From contig NC_090130.1 in assembly GCF_040581485.1 (NCBI RefSeq), positions 22,089,918 through 22,153,917 on the forward strand: DNA of 64,000 nucleotides, given 5' to 3'. The stretch comes from Linepithema humile. Lineage: Eukaryota > Arthropoda > Insecta > Hymenoptera > Formicidae. Position numbers and translations under genes: made by a program. Every line of letters begins with the position of its first letter. Position 1 is the first letter of the stretch. The notes under the pieces are model-generated. The model had not been told where the DNA came from, did not search any database, and saw only the letters and a program-made list of their open reading frames with translations. Below are positions 27,732 to 41,367 of this stretch, in pieces.

Positions 27732-30700
27732 CCTCCTGAAGGAGGCCGGAGAGGCTGCAGCTGAGCGGAAAGGAGGCGACTTCTTTTTCATGTAAATACG
27801 ATGTAGCCGCGTGTAAAGACGGCTGACCGCTCGTGTACGCGGCACAATGTCGGCTGCTGGGCCCTTCGCGGGTCAAAGAGACGCGAGGGTAGGGAGGATG
27901 AGCGCGTCGCTCTCGATGGAGGAGATGAGGAAGGTGGAACGGCCGACCGTAAAATATATCAGCCGCTGTGTGACTTCGCGGTGCGGCCACAAATCACGCG
28001 AACCCCCGCTGCTACCCGCCGCGCGGTGTGGGTGTAGCCTTATGTCCGCCGTGCGCGCCGGTGACGCCTCGGCGTGCACCTTTCCCGGGAGCGACCGTGG
28101 GGCACGATCGAAGAGCCGATCACGCGAAAAGATGTGAGACTGGAGCGAATGGTGGACTATCAAACGAGCTCGCCTCGGGTCTTGGCGCGAAAATCAATTG
28201 CACGTGAGAGTTGTAGCGGCTGATACAGCTGTATGTGTCAAAGGTGCGCACGTGACTCACACCGTAAATCACGTCGCGGCCTAATCGTTATTCCCCCGTA
28301 CGACCGACTGCGTGAGAATATCAAATCCTCGAGAAAGTAACAAACAAGAGGAAGGATTCCGTTTCTCGCGAGAGATGAAAACAGGCTTCGAAATTTTTGT
28401 GGCCGTCCTCGCGGATGAACAAAAGGTTCGAATCCTTGGAGATTCCGAAGATTGCGTCTCGGACGCAAACTAATCCCGCAAGCCCATGTATCATCCGAAG
28501 TTCGTTAGAAACTTTAAATATGCTACCTGGAGAATCCGGCGGCGGTGAAAGTGCGACGGGAGGGAGGACGGAGAAGAGGGGGGGAGGGGGAGGATGGAGA
28601 TCGTCTCGCAGCCGAGGAACGGGCATAACGCGCGCGCTCCGGCGCGATCAAGCAGGAATCTTCTCCGGTGAATACTATTAATGAGGGCCGCCGTCCGGGA
28701 ACGAGAAGCAGAAGAAGCGTAGAGAAGGTAGAGAAAAGACGACGGCACGGCGAGGGGGAGAGGCGACGGTGAGGCGCGAGGGGAGAAGTGCCTTTTGAGA
28801 GAAGTTGCCTTTTGTTGGTCTTCGATGCGAGCGAGGAAATAATGCTCCGTGGAATGTGACCCGTGCACCTCTCGCGCGTACCAGGATCTACGCGTGTGTG
28901 GATCAACGCTCGGCTCGATTCTGATCCACGACGGCGCGTAGAGTCCGCTCGACAATCATATGACCACGAGAGAGTATGCCTCTTTATGGACGGGGAAGAA
29001 ACGCTCCTCGTCGTCGTCGTCATCTCGCCGGTAATAATTCACGCGCGTATGCAAACGGAGCGCGCCGGACAGCACTTCGGTGTATCGAAGCGCGTCAGCG
29101 AGCCAATTAGGCGTCACGCCGGTGCCCGTCGTTATCCCGTGAATTAAGAACAGGTTTGATAATTAGACGACCGATGTGATAAGGACCGTTAAGATCGCCA
29201 CGACGGAAACGCAAGACGCGGAGGGCAGCTGACATATGGCCATAAAATCAAACAGGTTCGCGGTGCGGCTGTGATTTACGTCTTTCTCCTCGCGTTAGCT
29301 ATCTTTCCAGCAGATCTGCCACGGTCTTATCGACGCAGCTATCGCCGTTAACTAGGATAAATACGCATTCCCATACGGAATCGGAAACTCGGAGCGTCGC
29401 ACTTTTGCGACCGCGCGCCGCGCGGGAGCAAATTTTTCTTTTTTTCCTTTCTTCCGTCCCCGCGGCGGATATTCATCTTCCTTGTCATCGGTCGTACAAT
29501 TTTACAGGCGAGAGAGAGGCATCGGCCGCGAAATAATAACAATGGCAAAAAAAGCAGGGGCAAATGGCGCGGGACGACGTAAGACGGAGCACGAGATGAA
29601 AGCGCGAAGTCATTTATAACTCGGGTGGAGTGGCACGTGATTAGAAGTACCAAATGACCGCGCCAACAACACAACGGCAGCAACAGCATCAGCGACGGGG
29701 TACCGACTCTCAGACACCGGCGCACCATCCTCGCTCTCCGTCGCGCACCGAGAACGAGGAATGTTTTAACCGGTAGCGAGCGGGATCATTATAACGATTC
29801 GAATCTACTGAGAGAGAAAGAACGAGAGGGACAGAGAGAGAGAGAGAGAGAAGGAGCGTGCGCTTCTTCGCTCCGCCGAGCTCGGCTCGTTATTAATATC
29901 GAATAACGAGATGCCCGCGCTGGCTCGCGAGCGCCAATGGCATGCGTGCCCACGGCGTATTCTTTATTAACGATGCACCACCATTCCCAGGATCGTTCGT
30001 GTACCAAAAAATCCACTCGATGCGAAGGGACGAAGTCCGTCCGAGCTGACGGGAAGAGCTCGAGAGGACCGTGCCGCAGGTAGATTCGAGATCAAACGCG
30101 AACGGGGGAGAGAGGGCGAGGGAGTCAGAAGAAGATCTTTGATATTCGTGGGACGAACGTTCGTTATCGGACGACGCATAACTCGACGAGCAGCTCTGCG
30201 AAAGACGAACGGGGAACGGCGCGAGCGTTTATTGCTCGTTAGGTGGAAGAGACGCGAATGCGGTAACCGATGAGCGCGGGTTAAGATACGGCGTCCGGCA
30301 TCTTTGTCGCTGTCACCCGCACGATTTGTTTGAATGTTGCGAAATTCAACGCGTAAAAAATTCAACAGTCCAAGCGGCAATAATTTAACGAGAAAGGCGA
30401 TAAGTCCATGGTTGAGAAGGCATCCGTCACGGCGCGAGTTATCGAGAACGACAGCGACAATCTTTACTTCCGCTTGTGATTATCCGTGTTCCATCAATTT
30501 TCATTCCGAGATATGTTCAGCGAGGTAAATGCGGTTGATAGCTGCGATGCGGTCCAACGTCCGATATCCGACTTGTATTTAATACGTCGCTGTCGATAAT
30601 TCGCGACGACCGAGCGACCGCGGCTTTCTCAAACGGCGATTCGTTGCAAAGGTGAGTCTCCTTCGTCGGCGACGACTATTTTTGTCGGTACGCTTAACAA

Positions 30701-30817
30701 ATGTGGATATAATTGCACGCGAAGCTAATGGTTATTGATGGCTCCCGCGCTTCTTCCCGTCTCGCCCGAGCTTCTCCCCGTCGCACCTGCCCGCTCGTAC
30801 CTTGCTTCTCCCTCCTC

Positions 30818-30839
30818 TTTTTTTTTTTTTTTTTTTTTT
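30818..30839. repeat. T homopolymer, 22 bases
   Basis: An uninterrupted T run after a pyrimidine-rich stretch. No adjacent retroelement was recognised. Confidence 0.95.
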
Positions 30840-33800
30840 GCGGACCGTGAACCGGGTCTTTCTTTAAGATATCGGGCTGTGGCATGCCGGCGTTATGGAA
30901 GCGATGCTTTAGGAGCGATACTGTCGGGCACCGACCCCCCGCCGCACGACCGACACACACAACTTGATTCACCACGGGACGACTGGCGAGTCGGGCGCTT
31001 CCTTTTTGCTCCCTGCGATCTCTCGCAGGCGTTCAACGTCGGATGGAAATGCGCCGAGTCGCGCGTAAGAAGCCGAAAGAGGCGCCTATCAGAAAAAGGA
31101 ATCGACACTCGAACGAGCAAGCTGTGGTTCATCCACTCGCGTTCCATCGGACGTAAGATCGTTAGCGACGATTGCGAGGCTCTTCGCGAGCAAAAGGGTT
31201 AGAGATATATATCTCGCCCATCTTATTGATTATTTATACTATTTCTTACGATTATTATTCAAATAAATTCTTATGTGATTTCTCATCTTTGCTAATTACT
31301 AGGAAATTCATGAAAGTTGATTAGAATAAAATGTTTCCATATAATCTTTACTCTGCTCATTATTAAAATTTCTAAACAATTTGTTTCTATTCGCAATTTT
31401 TTTTTAACGTTTCGCGAGTCGACAATTCAATTAACGATTATATTATATTTTCATTCGTGGTCACTAGGTCACACACATCAGTTTCGTGATGGACGCAACG
31501 CGGCTCTTCAGCTGCTTGTGACGCGACAGAAACGATGTACCAGCGTCATCAGACCATGACTCGACAAAATTCCCCGCTCAAGCCGGCAGATCGCATACAA
31601 AAGCACGGCTAAGCTCTCGCATTAAGGCGATCACAAAGGGCGAGACAGCGGCTCATCGAGCTAACATTGTCTAAATCTAAACAAGATATTAATTTCAAGA
31701 ATATATCACATAGCCGCTACAATCGATTTTACTCGCACAAAGCATAAAAAATTCTCAAGTTTGTGTTTCAAGAAAAAAATATGGACATTTTAACGATGTT
31801 CAATAATGAGCTATTCGACGGTCCAAGTCTAATGTAGTTTAATGTATTATAAATTATCGCTCGATTCTCAACTATAATCGGAAATCAAACCGCAAATGTT
31901 TCGTTAGCTCGTTAATTCGCACAGTCATGCGAAATGCGTTGCAACACTCGTCCTCGCATGTGTCTCGTGTCGTACACGCAAATGTGGAAGTCGTTAAAAT
32001 GGGCGACGTTTTGCGGCGAAGCTACAAGGCAAGTGTTCAGGAGAGAGGCATAAACGTATCCTTGTTGCTGGAATAAACCGCACGCACGCAAAAGAAAAAC
32101 TTTGCGACGTACATGCCGCGCTTCGCGGCGGCTTCAAGGAGCGCACGAGAGAACGAGAAAAGGAGGGCTGACCGCAAGCAGCGACCGCACTCGCGCCTAA
32201 TGACAGCGTTTTACGGCCTTATGAAACACAATTGCGGTGGGCCTTGATGTTTCTTGAAATCATCGTCCTTCCCTGTCGATATGCTGATTTCACATGTCTA
32301 ATTACGCGGTGCTTCAAAATTGAGTTTCGCCGAACGTGCAAAATCGTGTGTGACTTTCGCGACGATATCCGCGTGAATTGGTAAGATAAATTCTTACGGG
32401 AGGTGTGTCGCCACGACAACATTTGCGGCCATCGCTTCTAACTGCGACAGAAAATTCAAGATGAACTAATTTTTAATTAACGCGGAACTAATTAAAAGTT
32501 GAAGTCCGCCATTGATCGATCTCGCGTTGCGGGGAAGCTCCGAATTTCGAGGCAGCTCGACAGCGAAGTTTCGAAGGGACTCGAAGGCGGAAGTTCGAAT
32601 TCGATAGCGGGGTTGCCATCTCTTCCTCCCGCTTCTCAATGGTACTCATATCGATAACCCCACCTCGGATAATTGAGCTTAACAAAGTGCCTGGTGCGGC
32701 GGAAGCGAATTCGTCGTCGGAGCGAATCGCGCGAGCGCGCTTATTCACTCCGCGGGAGTTACGACGATCCAAATTCAATCTTCCAATCGGAGTCAATTAC
32801 AGGCTGACAATGGTCGTGCAGGCTCGCTGCTTAAACATCAGCTAGACGAGGCGACGGTGTCGTTTCGTATACAAACGAGATTGCGCGATCTAATTCACGG
32901 CCTGACAAAAGGCCGACGAAGAAAGCCGACGAAAGCGAGAACAAATTCTTAATCTAATCTCCATATATTTATAAAAAAAACCCATTTGTTTTTCTATTGT
33001 TTTTTTCTTTTTTTTTGTGAACAATAGTTATTCAGTCTCATACGCGCATAGATTCAGTCGTAATCGGGGCATGTCGCATTTGCATTAGCATAATCGTCAT
33101 TCTGTGTGATTTCGCAACGCGGACGAAGCGACCTGCCGCGGATATGCGCGCCCTGTCATTCCGCTCGTTCTTTCTCCGCCGCTGCGGCTTACTCCGAAGG
33201 GCTTGTGCTACGAGAGCACGAGGTCCGGTTGGAACAACATCCGCGGAGCCGTGTCAGGACATTTAAAGAGTCTAGAACCCGCACGTTAATATAATGTCTT
33301 AGGCGGCCGAAGCCGTGTCGACAAGCTACGGATACTCTCCGGCGCGGTACGGTACCCTCCCCGTACATGGCGCGCGGATAGATAATCGCGGCATTGTCTT
33401 ACATCGACGCTCGTATTATGCGCTGCGCCGGTGGTACACATGCAAGGCGAGGCATGAGCGTTCGCCATCGGCCGGCTCGTACGCTCGCGAACGCTCGCGA
33501 AGGCGCTTTATCCGGGCGACGATCTACCGCGGGCGTACTGACGAGACTAATCACCCGTCCACCGCAGATTTCTTCCTACCAATCTCCTTTCTCCTTATTC
33601 AGCTCTGCTCGCAGCACGGCGCAGCACCGCCGAGTCAGACAATAAGTGCAACTATTACGCGTAAATTAAATCAATATTTAGAATACGAAAAAATGCGAGT
33701 TTCATGACTGTGCTTAATTACAATTGGAAATCTTTTCCTAGACGTCTTGCAAGTAATATTAATAAAAATATCACTTTAATATTTATATCCGACGCGTAAT

Positions 33801-36100
33801 TAAGCGTTACACATTTCCATGTATATTTTAGCATCTTAATCTAGATTAGCAACGGCAGTATATTCGTTATCAAGCATATCTGCGTGAGGGAAGCTAATAT
33901 TTATGTTTGAATATGCGAAATGTATACTGCGCGGCGTTTATTTCTTTCTTCCATGGTTTTAGATCCGTGCTGCAAATTATACGGATATATCCGGGAGTGA
34001 CGTCAGACGGTCGAAAGAGTCTCGCCAGTATTTTACCGCTCACGATACGGGTTATGTTTCACTTTGGAAGTAAGGAGCCGCGCTGCCGCATGGTGAGGGT
34101 AAATATTGCAGTATGCACTCAGGCGCAGAGACAGGATGCATACCGGCGCGCGTTACACCCCTCCCCCGCGCCAGCAGCTAACCCTGCGCGAACTAGCAAA
34201 CGGGGGCGAAGGTAACGGTACGTCTATGTATTAGCATCCGCATATATTATTTCATTGCATAGCGCGGGAGTCTAGCGTGCATGTTGCGCATATCCGAAAC
34301 TCGCGGCTCCCGTGCGATTCGTGCTTTGCTCTCATGATGCCGAAATGCGTGGCACGTGCAGGTACCGTTTTGCAAGTGAGATTCTATGGCGTCAAGAAAT
34401 CCACCGTCTATACATATTAAAACGCATGCATTAGCGTTATCACCTGCAGCTGTTAGAAATAGTATCATACAATATTATTCAATTGACAAAAATATGTGTA
34501 TGTAAATTTGCAACATTTATCATAGTTGTTTCTTATTATTCGTTTATAGTATTCCTATTTTTATCTTTCACCGTAAAAAATTATACATTGTTCATATAAT
34601 TATATAATTTGACATTGACAGTCAAATCGTATAACTTGAATTTACAATCAAATAATATTTCGCCGTTACTGTCAATTATTACGATTTTTACACGATTTTA
34701 TTGAGATATATGTGAGTGTCGCAAATAAATTGTACACGACGCCGATGATTTTGTTTATTAGTTATATATAAATATTTGCGTTAATACATGACTGTTCGTA
34801 ATAACGATATATTCAACCGGTCGCGAGTAGTATTTGCGCGAGAATATAAGACTGATGTTTTCTGCGGTATTTACCGCGGGGAAAACCGCGACAAGGCTCA
34901 GCGCGAAGCCGCCTTTTATTCCGGCGGTGCGTGTGAAAACACCACCCCGCGCGAACCCAGAAAATACAGTAATACACGAGTACCTCGGCGACAGCCACTC
35001 GGCTCGGTTGTCACGTGTCCCGTTATTTATGGATGTAACACAGCGGCAACCCTCTTATTCGTAGTTTTTACTCATATTTCGCGAAGCCCTGCCGGGAGAG
35101 ATCGAAGCGCGCGCGCCCGAAACACCGCGGGATGAGAAGCCGCGGTGATATCCGTGGACTGAAACACAGGCGAGACGGGAAAAAGAGAGAAAAATGGAGA
35201 AACGCGGGTTGGCGCGGGACGAGGGACGGCGGGAGCGAGAGTAGATCCGAAGTTCGGGCGTTATTTATGATGCTTTCTCCCAAAGCGGCCGCGCTAAGCG
35301 ACCGCGGCTTTTGCCAGAGTACGATCGCCCTTCCGGTACCTTATGTCGCGCTTATTTCTTCTGAGAGAATCGTTCCCTCGTCGAATGCTACGTTACATAT
35401 CGTATCTTCCCACGATGCCGAATGAACGCTCGAAACCGTTTTAAAACTCGCAACATGTATCAGTGGTATGTTAAGAATGCGGCGTTTTTATTTTATCAAA
35501 CTATTTTACTCGAAATGCGCTTGGCGATAAGTAATTGTGATTTTCTCTTATCGTAAAAACATTTTGAAACGTCTTAAAGAATAAGTAAAATGAATGATGC
35601 ATAAATCGGCAGCATTAAAACATGTTACTTTCATAAGAATTTTATGAATATTAATAGCTGCGTAACTACTTATGCAGTTGTTACGACCGCGAGTCAACCT
35701 GTACCCTCCGGACGTTTTTCTTTCTTTCAGATAAGACGTATCGCGAATTTACATCGTTTCTCAGGATTCCATTCACCGACGACGAAGCACCTACCTCCGC
35801 TAATCTACATGTTACGCGTCGCTCGTATAATATCGCGTATACACGGAAGGGTTAGTGGTCAGTTGGTCGGCCCGTTTAATCCCTTATCCCTTTAAGCGTT
35901 GTGTATTATCCTCGTAAAAACTAATACAGAAGCGACGTTGGTCCGGCTCCGCCTAAAGCCTGCTCCCAGCAGAGGGACGTATAAAAAGGCAAAAAGAGCA
36001 ACAAAAAAAATAGACGACTCCGGAGCGGAGACCCGGCAGCGTTGGCCCCCAGGGCTCGAAAATACGTCGAGTTTGCCCGCTCTGGAGCACAGGCAGGCAT

Positions 36101-36182
36101 GAAGAAGAGAGAGAGAGAGAGAAAGAGAAAGAGAGAACAAGCAAGAGAGAGAGAGAAAAAGAGAAGAGGAAAAGGGAGAGAG
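36101..36182. repeat. GA-rich purine tract
   Basis: About 80 bases consist almost entirely of G and A on the plus strand, with several uninterrupted GA runs. It could be a simple repeat, and GAGA-type motifs are also binding sites for GAGA-factor-like proteins in insects. It lies about 110 bases upstream of a TATA-like box. Confidence 0.85.
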
Positions 36183-36247
36183 TTTTGTGCGCAAGAGAGG
36201 CGATATATCACTGGGCGACGAAACAACCAACCCTCGACGAGAGTTGC

Positions 36248-36298
36248 ATTTGCATCGACGGACCGACGCTCGCACACGGTCGAGGGCGCATATAAAAG
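36248..36298 (+). promoter_or_regulatory. Promoter-like cluster: octamer ATTTGCAT and TATA box
   Basis: An octamer ATTTGCAT (36248-36255) is followed by TATAAAAG (36291-36298) and preceded by the GA tract. A second TATAAAAAGG lies at 35980. The orientation is opposite to hth. I see no clear initiator 25-30 bases downstream and no gene to be driven, so this could well be chance. Confidence 0.2.
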
Positions 36299-39200
36299 GC
36301 AGACGCATACACAAGCTTCGCGGGCGTCGATCGACTTCATCCCCCCATCCCACCGTAGCTTCTGGTTCCTCCCAGGGGCGCGAAGGGGCTTTACTCGTCC
36401 TCCTCCCCTAACCCCAAGGCCTGATTTACATTTTCTTTCCTGGCGCACGAGGTCCCGTTCCACTCGATAAGAGGAAACGCCTCGAACCGGCGGTATTTCA
36501 ATCCTTGCGAAAAAGAGATTCGAAACTCGGTAGCGAGCTCGCGACCGAGTCCGGACTCTCGATCGCGCGCAGTCCAGAGCGGGGAGGAACGGTCGGCGGG
36601 GGGAGAGCTGACGAAAAGAATGGCCGTCTCGCAAAAAGAAAACAAAGTCATCAACCTTTTTCCTCCCCCCCCCCCCTCCCGAGCTGTGCTTGTTTCGCGA
36701 AAACAGATAACGCTAACTTCCGATTAGAGATAACAGGAATAAGTTATTGCAACGCGCAAAATGTTTTGCAATGCGAAGCGCTGCTTTTTACGATTGATGA
36801 TAAACGGCTCTTCTCACGCTTCATCGAGAACGCATTAAAAATATAACGATCGTAGGATTAAAATCTTGCGGAAATACCTCGAAAACTTTCATTCCGCCGC
36901 GAGTTAAAGTCCGCTTTGCGCGTACACGAAACATTCGCGCTATCATCATCAAGGAGGGTACCTATCATTCGTCCGTTTACGATCGTAGAGATGTCGTAAA
37001 GCGTTGGATAACCGGTGGCGTTTGACCGAGACATGAGAGACCGTGCCGTGCCTCGCGGGATTATGCATAAAAAGATGCATCCGCTACAACCGTTATGTTC
37101 GGGTCGCAAGCAAGCGGTATCAAGCTCGTGAATTCCAAATCGTAAATATAACTTTTAGTCATAGAAGCAACGCGACATTCCAACGCTCGTAATTTTTTTT
37201 TTTCTCTTTTTGCGATAGGCCGTGTCGGCAAATTGAAAAGTAATGTACATCGGAATGGAAAAAAATATCCGCGAGAGTGCATTCCCAAGCTTCACGCGAA
37301 ATGAACATATTTCCGATCGATTAAATTATTGATCGTTCGAACACTTCCCGAAAAGATGCAGATACGCGCGCATCGTAAATGTGCGTGCTTTCGAGGAGGC
37401 GCAATAAAGCGCGTAATCGAGAGCGCGTAAAATGGTAAGCGTGACGCGTTTCGCGGAATTTGTAACTATCCGCCATGGTTTGCAAAACAGTCGCACGGTA
37501 TAAATTAAACTGCCCCGTAGGCACGCTGCAGCCAATCTCTCAACCAAATATCTCGCTTCAATCTACACACACGCGTATCCATGCACGGTTCAAAAACATT
37601 CTGCCATTACCGGCACTCGTTCGCCATTACATTAATTTCCGTTTCGCGCTCATACGGAAATGTTTCGCGCCGATTTACGATTTCGTATCGCTCGCTAACG
37701 ATAAAACCGCATCGTCCATGAAGCTAAAACTCTGACACAAAAATAATCATATTTTTTTATGAGATCGAGCGATGTTATATGCCCGAACGGAAAATGTGCG
37801 CGCATAATAAAGCGTGATTCAAGGGACAGAAAGGGGACCGTCACGAGCCGCGAAAAGAAACGGAGGAATATTACGTGGAAGAAAAATGGGAGATCATCGG
37901 GGTTCGCGTGCGCGGGGGAGGAATGATGGCGCGGGATATCGCCGACTATGAAATTGGATCCGGATACGGTTTTTTAAACGACGCCGAGAACGTATCGCCG
38001 CGACGACGGCGGCGTTTGTAACGGCGGCAGGTTGCACGGGAAGGATAAAAGGTTTGCCTATACTTTGAAGATCACAGGCCTGGCACGAGCCAAACTGCTG
38101 TTCTCGTTCTCTTTCGCTCCCTTTCTCGGCCGCCTTCTCTCGGTTTACACTCTATAAACGGAGCGGCGGGAGCGGCATACCGTGTTGTACGATCACTGAA
38201 TCATTGTTGGTGATAGATAGCGCAGCTGTTGCGCGCGAGATCACACGCTCTCGAAATAGTTCGCAACAATACGTTACTTTCGGCTAATGCGCGAAGTCGC
38301 CTCGACCAAGCCGATTTAACGAACCGCACACGCTTTTCTAACCGTCACTTTGTAAGCGCGCTCGATCGTCCGCGTCCGCTCGCCCGCTTGAACGAGGTGT
38401 CAAACGCTCCACTAGCATTACGCACCACCAGTTCGTTAAAGCAGAAAATGAATGGCGGACACGATAACTAGACAGTCATGATTCAATGGCTGATTAAGAA
38501 TGTCGCTCTCTCTAGTCACTTTGACGCTCCGTGTGTTATTAACCGCCTGTGCTTCAACATTTCTTATAATAATTAGAAACTGAAATCATATGTTGTATTT
38601 TATGAAACGTGAAGGATCAAAGCTAAAGCAACTGATATTTCGCATTAAAAAATGATAACATTCCTGTGTAAAATCTCTAATTTTAATATAACAGTTAAAT
38701 ATTAAGCAAACTGTACTCTCAAGTAATTGTTGCAATAATATAAATATTTATTTTCTTAAAATTTACATTTTACTTTTGTTATTGAAATATACATCCCGAA
38801 CTATTGGAGCACTTCATATTCAAAAGAACGACAAAGTTTGGAAAGATACGAGCAGTCTTTTTGGACTAGCGCTTAGCCTCGTTTTACAGCCGCGTCGCTA
38901 AATTTTACAGGGAAAGACAGATCGCCGCTTTATTTTACCACGATAATGAGCTACTTGCGACTCGGCGGTTACGGCAATGGTACTAGATACTCTGGCGAGC
39001 GAACTGGGAGCTAAATACGTCTTGACGGAGTACAACAATGTACCAGCGGCAAAGTCTGAGGTGAACGCCGTTCAGAAGCGCATATGCACGCTCACCGATA
39101 GTCGATCGCGCCAAGTTATCTTTGGTGAGCCGACTGCAAGAATAATTACGAGATGTCGAGCTCACTGCTCACTGCTAAGAAAACCGGACCCGCGCAAGTC

Positions 39201-40027
39201 GATTTCGCGAGGAAGACGAATAAGCGCGTTATTCTATTACGTCTGCAAAGCGCGATAATGAGACGAAAAGCGTCGAAGATTCTCGCCACAAAGTCGAGTC
39301 AGTGTGATCGGTTTATATTTTCTGAGATGCACAAGCGCGACAGTGTAAATGCAAATTCTTTGTACGGCCGTGAATATTCGTAAATAAACGCAAGGGCGCG
39401 CCTAAGAGTTGAACGATTAGTCTGATTCATCGCCAGCGCCGACTTCGAAGAAAGCGAAATTTATGCATCTGTTTAGTCTGCGCGCCGGCCCGTTCCTTTT
39501 TGCGCGACGTCTCTCTCGCACTCACAAGCCGTTTAATCCCGCCGTTGATGTATGCGTAAACACGCGACACCGTCACGAATCAGGCTATCTCTTCAGTTCA
39601 CACACAAGAGCTATTATTATATTACAAACTTTCTCGTATTTATACGACGAATGCGTAGGCGCGCTGCAATTTATACGATTCGCATTTGATAACGAGCGCG
39701 ACGCAAATATATGAATACTTCAAGTGTCATAATTTGTGGCTGACGCTACAGTAATCCCGCATGTGCGGAACAGTGCGTCGTGAAAATAACTGACCCGCGC
39801 AAATTAATCAATGAGGAAGTCTGCGGCGCGGCCGTTCGAGCTGCAAATCCGTGGAAAGTTAGAAATTGAAAGAATTATGGCGACCCGCCTCGCATCCTCG
39901 CACCATTATTACGTTATGAGAAATAGGGCATATTATACGGAAGACCGGTAGCCTACAGAACCAACGAGTTTACGGAGGCGAGCAAACGAGAGGCCAAGCG
40001 AGAGAAGTGGCCGCTAGCTACCGTATA

Positions 40028-40156
40028 ATTACGCGAACGCCTCTTCCGGAGATGACGCGTTATTACCCTGGGGCGACTTCCTCGTGCGGTCCAGGCAAAA
40101 TCCTGCAAACCCTCCTCAAAAGAAAGACCCAGGGGGGATACCAGGGTTCGCGTAAT
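40028..40156. other. 11-base inverted repeat framing a 129-base segment
   Basis: ATTACGCGAAC (40028-40038) is the exact reverse complement of GTTCGCGTAAT (40146-40156). CCCTGG/CCAGGG also occur in inverted orientation within it. It could be a degenerate foldback element or coincidence. Confidence 0.4.
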
Positions 40157-41056
40157 CGCCTTGTTATGCTATGAACCGCTTCGCGCCACGTTTTAGGAAT
40201 ATTCCTTATGTAGTGTCCGAGCATTACGCTAAGAAAGGACGAGAGAACGGAACCGTAAATATTGACGCAGCTGTCACGTGTTGTATTAATTGTTTCACGC
40301 CCGAAAAAAAATATCTGCCTTGGTGCACTTTTAATTAATTGTAATAATTAAATATGTCTATATAGATTTTAATTTGAAACGCACTTATTAGCGCACAAAG
40401 TTTTTCGCAAACTGTTCGAGCGACTGAGAAAGTTTTCGCAAAAAGATCTCCATTTTCCCCGATTCTTTCATCCTACCAGACCGCTCCTTCGTGAGTTTAT
40501 TACTTCACTCGCTTCCTACGTTCATATCGACCTCTCCTTTCTCTACACCTGGTTCCACCGCGTGATAAATGGTGCTGTTCCGTTCAACCCTCGCCTTCGT
40601 CTTTCGAGAAGGTTTTATCAACTCGGACACGCTGCGCTCCTTCTGCCACTCTTCACGATTCTTTCGTTCCCGTTCGAAAAGTTTTCTTCATATTCTATCC
40701 TAAATTTTTAAGCTGCATCGAATTCATCTAACAACGTGCGAGATCAATCAAATATTTACTAAAGATTCGAGAAGACAATTTCGTCAATCGACTAAACATG
40801 TTTTCATCTATTTTTCAATATTTTTTTCTTTACGTCTTTCTACAGGCAGTCTTTAATTCTCTTATATCATTTTTTATTATATCAAAAAGATTGTTTTTTT
40901 AATATTGTTTCTATTGTTACAACCAAGAGGTAATTTTATTCGGTATTCCAACCATCGAGCAAGGATTACTGATATTTATTAATATCAATATATTATTATA
41001 TTATATTATTTTATAATAACCTTTATAGCTGTGGTCAAGAAACAATTCTAATTATA

Positions 41057-41367
41057 CAGGATATTTCATAATGTTCGGGTAGAGCGCGGTAAACTGAACA
41101 GAAAGGTCCTTTTCCAATTTTCGCAATAATAATTGAGATATTAATAAAAAAAAATTGACGAATAATCGTGCGTTGCGCACGGCTAGACCGTTGGTTGTAC
41201 GATTTGGGTGGATCAGCGACGTGTCGAGCGACAACGAAAAATAACAGTGCATGGCGAGAGGAGTACGTGCGAGCAGCGAGCGGGCAGAAACGGTGCGTTA
41301 GGCTGAATTTCCGTACCGCTGTTATTTTTCGTTGGACACGAGCGATTGAGCATTATGAAATACCCTG
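41057..41367. mobile_element. Non-autonomous TA-flanked DNA transposon (MITE), about 311 bp
   Basis: The left end reads CAGGATATTTCATAATGTTC. The reverse complement of the right end reads CAGGGTATTTCATAATGCTC, so 18 of 20 positions match. The element is bordered by TA on both sides (41055-41056 and 41368-41369), the usual target duplication of Tc1/mariner-type transposons. Inside is a second, perfect 16-base inverted repeat, CAACGAAAAATAACAG at 41232-41247 with its complement at 41319-41334. There is no transposase frame, so it would have been moved by an enzyme encoded elsewhere. It sits in an AT-rich patch. The superfamily is inferred from the TA duplication and terminal repeats only. Confidence 0.82.

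Larger units (their letters stand above)
22001..30000 (-). other. hth: hth intron, non-coding block 5
   Basis: No gene was recognised. This is one of the most GC/CpG-rich and microsatellite-rich parts. It has a CT tract (22809-22824), a T run (25298-25311), GA (26442-26454), GAC then AAC triplets (26560-26620), AGGT units (26643-26656), a G run (27192-27202), GA (27700-27729) and GA (29833-29851). The longest frame (26351-27085, minus) is the translation of these low-complexity tracts. Confidence 0.6.
30001..37000 (-). other. hth: hth intron, non-coding block 6
   Basis: No gene was recognised. It contains a 22-base T run (30818-30839), the 14-base palindrome GAGATATATATCTC (31202-31215), AT-rich patches (31205-31440, 33720-33850, 34480-34780), two TATAAAA-type boxes (35980, 36291), a long GA-rich tract (36101-36182) and a C run (36665-36676). 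The minus-strand frame 35921-36634 is largely the Leu/Ser translation of the CT-rich strand. Confidence 0.6.

Noticed and set aside
28425..28435. GGTTCGAATCC, a perfect match to the tRNA B-box/T-loop consensus
   Set aside because: The flanks do not form a full T stem, there is no matching acceptor stem and no A-box at the right distance, so no tRNA is called.
35921..36634. 237-codon minus-strand frame
   Set aside because: Its core is Leu/Ser from the GA/CT tract, with no recognisable domain.
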